From Phlegmacium glaucopus (lineage: Eukaryota > Basidiomycota > Agaricomycetes > Agaricales > Cortinariaceae), in the NCBI GenBank assembly GCA_015039465.1, contig MU130354.1, positions 105,848 to 169,847 of the forward strand: a stretch of DNA of 64,000 nt, read 5' to 3'. Numbering within the stretch: the stretch's first letter is position 1; every line of letters begins with the position of its first letter. Below the pieces are notes generated by a model. It was not told the DNA's origin. It ran no database searches and was given only the letters and a program-made list of their open reading frames with translations. A program made the translations under genes and the position numbers. Shown piece by piece: positions 57,992-64,000 of the stretch.

Positions 57992-58302
57992 TCACGTGTA
58001 GTCACGACTGTCGGACAGTAACTGTTTATTTACAAATTATCAGGTTTGACAATGAGTATATCAAAACTATTCATACAGTGTTTTTGGTGATACTCCAGTT
58101 GATCATTTACAGAAGTTGACGAATTCCAGAACTTGAAGTCATTCGTCTTTCCATTGGGAAATTCTAACTTGCAAAATTGACATACATGGTCGAAAATTTT
58201 ATAAAAAAAAATTACAACTGTTGGCATCCTCCATTCTACAAACCACCTAAGTAATAACATTCCGAAATTTATTACAGAAAAAAAGGAACTACCGAGTATC
58301 AT
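57992..58302. other. Gap between X copy E and coronin
   Basis: AT-rich, no coding signal. Presumably holds the coronin 3' end and the breakpoint that truncated copy E. Confidence 0.4.
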
Positions 58303-60281
58303 TCAATCACTCAACAACGCTTGAGCCGCCTTTCGTGCGTTGGCGCGAATGGCCTCAACTTGCAACTCCAAATTCCTGATTTTTTCCCTGGCTTCGCGGA
58401 GTTCAGACTCGAGGCGAGCATTTTCTGCTTCCAAGTCCGGCTTCTCATGTGAAGTAAATTTAAATATCAATGAAGGTGAGGAGGAGGAGGATAAACTTAC
58501 CTTAGTATCGTAAGACTGGGATCGAGATACAGGCTCAAGGGGGGATGGAGAAGGAGCCCAGCTTTTAGTTTGTGCGGGAGTAAACGGAGGTGGCTCTGAG
58601 ATTGTAGTAGCCGTTGGTGGTGGCACCGCAGCAGGAGACGGCGCGGAGGCGCTGAATGATCGTGTGGCCGGGATAGGGGATGAGGTAGATGGAGACGCCG
58701 AGGCTGGCGCTGGGGGTATTGCGGAGGGGATCGCACCTGGTCGAGGACCAGAGATAGTACTTCCATCGGCGAGATTGACGAGCTTGACTGCAGCAACTTT
58801 GCCGTTGAAAAATTCGGCAGCATTGAGAGACGGCTCAATGGAGGGTGCAGGAGGGAAAATATCGGACTGGAAGGAATCCGCCTAGTAATGCATAAAGTAG
58901 CTTAGTAAATGATCTTATAGCCTTTGAAGTAGATGTGCGGAATGACGTACCTTTCGAGGTACGATAAAGGCAATAGGTTCGATGGATGATCCATACACTT
59001 TGTAGGCACGTGCAATTTCGCAATCCGCAACGCTAAGGGCGCGTCTCGGTAGGAAGCACATGCCTCGCTGGGGTTCTGTTGATTTGTGCTCGGCAAGTGC
59101 GAAAAGCGAGTCCGACTCATACTCGTAGTATCGAATGTTACCGTCACTACCAAGGTCTATCAATATTTGATAAATCACATAGGAACTGCGGGACCTTACC
59201 CCTTGCCAGCTAGGAGGATGATTCCGTGATAAGAAAGTTGACAAAATGAACATGAGATAGAAATAAACGCACCAAGGAACAAAATATTATTGTCAGTCCA
59301 GAACGGCATCACAACTCCAGCCGACTGGTCAAGTGAGATAGTTTTGATATTTTCCAGGTTTCCAGTTTCCCAAACGCTGACTTGGCGATCAGACATTTTG
59401 CTAAAACCCGTTGTAGCAATTTTGCCCAAGTCACCCATCCAGACCACTCGAGAGCCTTTGATACCACTGTGGCCGTCTGTGGTCCTTACTGGATCACCAC
59501 CCGTGCGAGGATCGAAGAGGCGTAATTTTCTGTCTCTGCAGGTAGTCGCTAGCAGAGTACCAGTCGGATTGAATGCCATGCTTTGAAGGATATCGCCATG
59601 TCCTGAAAGAACCGATCGTGGATCCTCCGGATTAGCGAGATCCCACAATTTGACAGTATACTCTCCCGATGAGCTTGCCACGACGTTCGAAGCGGTAGGA
59701 TGGAACAGCACTTGACCGATCTTTCGTGGCGAACCATCGATGCGTAAAACGGGATCAAAATCTTGAGGAACCCAGCCTTCTTGACCCCAACCTTCAAACG
59801 CGGACTCTTCAACTTTCCAGATCATTACCTTTCCATCTTCACCTCCTGATGCGACGATGGAGTCGTTATGTGGTGACCAATCGGTGTCTAACACTGCTGC
59901 TGTATGGCTGCGCGCCAAAGGGATGATATCTGGCAACTTGTAAGGAATGCCTGGGATTGTTTGGAACGGAGAAGGCTGGGGAAGAATTGCAAAAGCCCCG
60001 CCACCAGACGCGTTCCAGTTGACACTGATGTATTGCTAATTGCGTGGGGTTATGAATACGCCTCTCATCCCGTCTATGTAATTTCTTACCCCAGATGCCG
60101 ATATAATATTAGTATCCCAAGCACTGTTCGTTACTTTCACGTTCTCAATGCCATGTTCCTTCTTCGCAGGCTGACCAAAGACATGGCTGGATACGATTAA
60201 TTGTGATGAGTTCAACCATTCTTCGTAGATTTTTAAAGCTAATACTAACCGATACTTGGACGCTCTCACAAATCTCGACAT
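58303..60281 (-). CDS. CRN1: Coronin, actin-binding WD40 protein
   Basis: Coronin binds F-actin and regulates Arp2/3 at cortical patches. Seven exons (60250-60281, 60090-60186, 59273-60035, 59200-59209, 58951-59146, 58501-58881, 58303-58440) sum to 1617 nt, 538 residues. The N terminus MSRFVRASKYRHVFGQPAKK is diagnostic. WD40 repeats follow (DTDWSPHNDSIVASGGEDGK, VASSSGEYTVKLWDL, LATTCRDRKLRLFDPR, SDRQVSVWETGN), then GDGNIRYYEYE and the conserved CFLPRRALSVADCEIARAYK block. A Pro/Ser-rich unique region precedes a C-terminal coiled coil (ENARLESELREAREKIRNLE). Exon 4 is only 10 nt but is needed for FLAGKGDGN. Its start is 192 bp from the divergent T-protein gene. Confidence 0.93.
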
Positions 60282-60473
60282 AAGCGCAACAAATACAGCA
60301 AAATGTAAGAGCAAAGATTGGAGAAAGAGATGGAAGTTTATGGCAGAGATTGATTTGGATAGCCTTGTGCTATGACAGGGTCGACCGTTGTCAGCTGGCC
60401 TTGGGTTAGGGTCATAAATTTTAATTATTCAATTTTCTAGTGGAACTTGAACCGGATCCTGCCTTGGATCATC
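60282..60473. promoter_or_regulatory. Shared intergenic promoter of coronin and T-protein genes
   Basis: The 192-bp gap between divergent start codons must contain both promoters and 5' UTRs. No specific motif is asserted. Confidence 0.5.
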
Positions 60474-62135
60474 ATGACCGTTCTGCGTGCATATTCGGCA
60501 TTGAGAAGGGGACAGAATATCTGGAGAGGGAATTCTGTTATCAGACAATTTACCAGAGGACATGCGGCCCATGCTGAGGAGGTAAATGCGACTTGGGCTT
60601 TGGGCCAATCTTTCTACACTGACAATGCAGCCCATCCATAGTTGAAACGGACAGGGCTATATGACTTTCACATTGAACATGGGGCCAAAATGGTACCGTT
60701 TGCTGGATATTCAATGCCTCTTGCTTATGGAGATGTAGGCCAAGGTGGGTTTGCACGATGTCTAAGGATTATTTTCTTCGTTAACCCATGTCCAGTCGCA
60801 AGTCATAACTACGTCCGCAAAAGCGTTGGTATTTTTGATGTTGGGCATATGGTCCAGTCCAAGTGAGGATTTTCTCTTCCATTCTGCAGTGTCTAATCAT
60901 TCTCTTCTCCAAGTTTTCGCGGACAAACCGTCACCGATTTTCTTGAATGGCTCACGCCCTCATCACTTGCGTCCCTAAAACCATATACCTCTACTCTTTC
61001 GGTACTTTTGAATGAAGAAGGCGGCATCATTGACGATACCATCATTACCAAGCACGCTTCAGATGCTTTTTATGTTGTGACGAATGCAGGTCGTCGCGAG
61101 AGAGACTTACCATGGTTCAGAGAAAAGCTAGCCGAGTGGAATTCCACTGCTAAGGGTAAACAGGGACCAGTCGAGCTTGAAGTTCTAGAAAATTGGGGCC
61201 TTTTGGCCATCCAAGGCAAGTCATCGCCGTTAGTGTCAACAGGCCACATCTCATAATTCTTTACTTTAGGTCCAGAAGCAGCATCGTACCTGCAGGGATT
61301 AACGTCCTTTGACCTTCGACAATTGACTTTTGGAAGCTCGGCTTTCGTCCCAATAGAAGGATTTAACCTACATGTTGCACGAGGTGGATATACTGGAGAA
61401 GATGGTTTCGAGGTAAGTCTTGGGATTGTCTTGATATCAAGTCATGTCTTAACATTGTTTCCTTCAGATATCTATCCCTCCGTCTCAGACAGTGGAAGTC
61501 GCTAAACTCCTCTCAAAACCCCCTGTACAATTGATCGGCCTTGGAGCTCGCGATTCTCTCCGTCTCGAGGCAGGCATGTGTCTTTACGGTAACGATCTTG
61601 ATGAAACTACGACACCTGTTGAAGCTGGTCTGAGTTGGGTGATTGGTATGGTACCTCATTGTCGGGTCATTTGTCTCTTCAATTCATCAATATTAGGTAA
61701 AGATCGGCGGGCGAACGGTGGTTTTATTGGTGCCACAACTGTCCAACAACAATTAAAAGATGGATTGACAAGAAGGCGTGTAGGCCTGCTTGTAGAGGGT
61801 GCTCCAGCACGACGTAGGTTGTTCGCACGTAATTTATTTATTGTCATCGCTAAAATAGATTCCAGAGGGTGCAAAAATCCTGTCACCGTCAGGAGAGGAT
61901 GTGCTCGGTGAGTTGATTGTCATGTCACACCGGCTAAATTTTAACACTTCCACCTACAGGCGTCGTCACCTCAGGTATTCCATCACCTACCCTTGGGAAA
62001 AATATTGCAATGGGTTATATTAAGTCCGGCTGGCATAAGAAGGGGACTGATGTCGCTGTTGAAGTCCGAAGGCAACTACGCAAAGCAGTACTAACTCCAA
62101 TGCCATTCCACAAACCCAACTACTGGAGAGGTTAG
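60474..62135 (+). CDS. GCV1: Aminomethyltransferase, T-protein of the glycine cleavage system
   Basis: This mitochondrial enzyme transfers the methylene group from the aminomethyl-lipoyl H-protein to tetrahydrofolate and releases ammonia. Nine exons sum to 1236 nt, 411 residues. An Arg-rich presequence ([19 protein letters not shown]) precedes [28 protein letters not shown] and [10 protein letters not shown]. Then [70 protein letters not shown] and TPVEAGLSW, all folate-binding or structural blocks of the family. The C terminus is [18 protein letters not shown]. The intron at 61216-61269 has a GC donor (AG|GCAAGT). Start: the ATG at 60474 gives a typical targeting peptide; one 9 codons upstream is also in frame. 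A broken partial copy lies at 63420-63950. Confidence 0.93.
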
Positions 62136-62559
62136 ATCCAGCGGCGCCATAGTTGTTAGATGCTGGTCACCCAAGTCTCCACAGATAAATCGTCATGTGC
62201 CTTGGGCCTTCAAAACAATTCGGATATCTACAATCTCGTAGCTCGGAAATGACCGTTATTCGAAAGCAACTAAAATTTTGATAATCAATACTTTGGGCCC
62301 TGGTGAGAACCAACATCATGTCGGTAGGGCAAATATGGTATTCAAAACTAACATTGAACGTTGAACTTCCCTGCCAAGGCTCTTAAAAGAAAAGAAGAGA
62401 ACAATTCATTTATACCAAGTTTGCCACCATTTCAAACGATCAATCGTCAGTCCTTCCGTTGCAGAACATCTTCCGCGTACAATCTCCTCAGTGTTATTCA
62501 TCTTACATAGTAAATGGAAGACCCATCTCAACGGTCAACTGACATCTTAATATATAGCT
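62136..62559. other. 3' flank of the T-protein gene, no gene
   Basis: No coding signal is recognised. Confidence 0.4.
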
Positions 62560-63082
62560 ATATTCTTCGGGGCAAACGGGTAGGACTTTCCTTACGCTGT
62601 TTCTTCATGGAAGCCGCAAGGTCATAAGTGAGCTCTTCGGCGGACGTTCTGTAAACATAAGGATCTTCCCAGCTGGCGGTCCAAGGCCGTTGAGCCGTCT
62701 GAAGGTTTCCCGGAACCATTTTTCATAGTGAAACAACCCTCTAAGGTACCATGATAAAACTCAAGATAGTAGGTTCGTCTCCTCCGGAGATGAGATCATC
62801 AGGAAAGCGTACGTAAAGAATTTGCATTCCTCCCTAATCGATTATTCCCGTGGGTTTGGAGAGGTCTTTCTTGTCAAAGAGAAGGATTGCATGAGCGAGA
62901 TCAGGACGATGGAGGATGCGCGCAAGGTGTGACGAATGAGGAATAAATTGGCAGGCTGATCCATCAAAGCCAAACCTATGATCGGCTGCTCGAAGACTAC
63001 TCCGAGTTAACGCTATACGATATACAAACCCTGCAACGTCCATCAATACATATGTTGCTTCGACAGGATTCACGAAAGACAA
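62560..63082 (-). pseudogene. Unknown gene, probably decayed
   Basis: The minus-strand frame MSFVNPVEATYVLMDVAGFV to DKKDLSKPTGIID ends at TAG (near 62834) but the same frame continues MQILYVRFPDDLISGGDEPT. A later piece reads GNLQTAQRPWTASWEDPYVY and TSAEELTYDLAASMKKQ. These look like protein-coding pieces in order, but stops and frame changes separate them. I do not recognise the family. Confidence 0.4.
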
Positions 63083-63191
63083 CTCCTAGACGTGCCAGTG
63101 AATGTTGGGGCAAGTATCTGTGGGTAATGTCCTTGAGACCAACAAGATCTAATCAATGTCCGACAGTCCGACTCGATCAGTATTTTAGCAT

Positions 63192-63383
63192 TTTAGTTTC
63201 CACGGGTTTCTCAGTGGCAACCGGCAGAAACCGGCAGAAACCACGAAACGTGGAAACTTGGAAACTTATGTCGATTCAGGGACTAGGAAAATCATAATAA
63301 AATCATACGATATTTGTACTAAATTTCCTTTTCAAGTTTCCGGAAACCAAGAAACCAGCGGAAACCAGCGGAAACCCGGAAAC
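63192..63383. repeat. Small TIR-like repeat cluster (GGAAAC motifs)
   Basis: It begins TTTCCACGGGTTTCTC and ends AGCGGAAACCCGGAAA, with internal tandem ACCGGCAGAA and CCAGCGGAAA units. The flanking 8-mers CATTTTAG and CGATTTTG are only partly alike. Possibly a tiny hAT-like MITE. Confidence 0.4.
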
Positions 63384-63419
63384 GATTTTGACATTTTGCT
63401 GATGCGCTCGTGACCGTGA

Positions 63420-63950
63420 CTACAGACGTCAACATATTCTTGATTGGTGGCTACGCCGGACTCGATGATGGTTTTAAGGTAATCGTCTTCCTATCACTCT
63501 AGAACTTTTTGAATGTCATTTCTTTCAGATATCCGTTAGCCCACTGTCTCAGACAGTGAAAGTTGCTAAACGCTTATCAAAGCCGCCTGTTGTGGTTGAT
63601 AGTTCTTAGAGTCGAGGTTTTCTCCATCTCGAGACGGGCATATCTCTTTCACGGCGACGATCTCGATGAATTTACGACAGCTGGTCTGACTTAAGTGATT
63701 GGTCTGCTACCTCCGCTGGCGAATCATGTCTCCCAATGCCAGGTAAAGATCGGCTGGAGAACGATGGCTTTATCGGAGCCGCAACTGCCAATCCGACTCA
63801 AAGGTGGACACCGAGTGTCACCGACACGACAGATTGGCCTGCAGGTTGTAGAGGTTGCTCTAGCACAACGTAGGTTATTTACGCGTATTTGTTTCATCGG
63901 CATAGAGTGTCAAAGTACTGTCGCTGTCACTGGAGAGGAGGTCCATGTTT
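63420..63950 (+). pseudogene. Broken partial copy of the T-protein (GCV1) gene
   Basis: It aligns with 61380-61850. GGYAGLDDGF corresponds to GGYTGEDGF, then an intron with CTTTCAG, then ISVSPLSQTVKVAKRLSKPP, a stop near 63607, CTCGAGACGGGCATATCTCT matching the LEAGMCL region, and ACGTAGGTTATTTACGCG matching the next intron. Introns are retained, so it arose by DNA duplication. Stops and frame changes show it is inactive. Confidence 0.85.
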
Positions 63951-64000
63951 GAATGTTACACCAGCATCATATTAAACGCTTTCACTCCACTTGTACGCAT

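Overview
The window looks like a basidiomycete genome, most likely an agaricomycete mushroom. Host genes carry many short introns (about 50-90 nt, GT...AG). The recognisable proteins are nuclear-encoded mitochondrial and cytosolic fungal proteins. The mobile DNA includes a Plavaka-type element, Ty1/copia and other LTR families, and many hAT-like non-autonomous elements, a combination typical of Agaricomycetes. I see no tRNA, rRNA or CRISPR array.

Layout. (1) 1-14.1 kb is an AT-rich transposon graveyard. It holds the 5' end of a copia element, solo LTRs with target duplications, four hAT-like elements with 8-bp duplications, long palindromes, a G-rich minisatellite, a large inverted repeat and a decayed copy of a flavodoxin-like gene. 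(2) 14.5-23.5 kb is a gene island: a damaged tyrosyl-DNA phosphodiesterase 1 gene, the 20-exon mitochondrial disaggregase gene HSP78, and convergently a Gfo/Idh/MocA oxidoreductase. (3) 23.9-27.3 kb holds foldback elements. (4) 27.8-28.7 kb is an intact five-exon flavodoxin-fold quinone oxidoreductase, the source-type relative of the decayed copy at 4 kb. (5) 29-58 kb is dominated by two uncharacterised membrane-protein families, here called W and X. W has one near-complete gene (31.5-34.1 kb) and one broken copy. X has six copies or fragments (A 35.3, B 46.5, C 49.5, C' 50.8, D 53.8, E 56.6 kb); only D is clearly intact. Between A and B lies a second graveyard (37.5-48.5 kb) with DUF6532-like, Plavaka, BTB and protein-kinase remnants and solo LTRs. 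(6) 58.3-62.1 kb holds divergent coronin and glycine-cleavage T-protein genes sharing a 192-bp promoter gap. After them come a decayed unknown gene and a broken duplicate of the T-protein gene.

The main candidate for something undescribed is the W/X cluster. Both families have a similar-looking glycine-rich hydrophobic N-terminal module, several transmembrane segments and a long cytosolic-looking tail. X is expanding locally, with an identical stop codon shared by three copies that also creates a splice-donor-like sequence. The 50.76-51.25 kb joint between C and C' looks like an assembly or consensus artefact and should be verified before the copy number is trusted. Exon boundaries given here come from reading frame, splice consensus and family knowledge; no alignment or transcript data were available.
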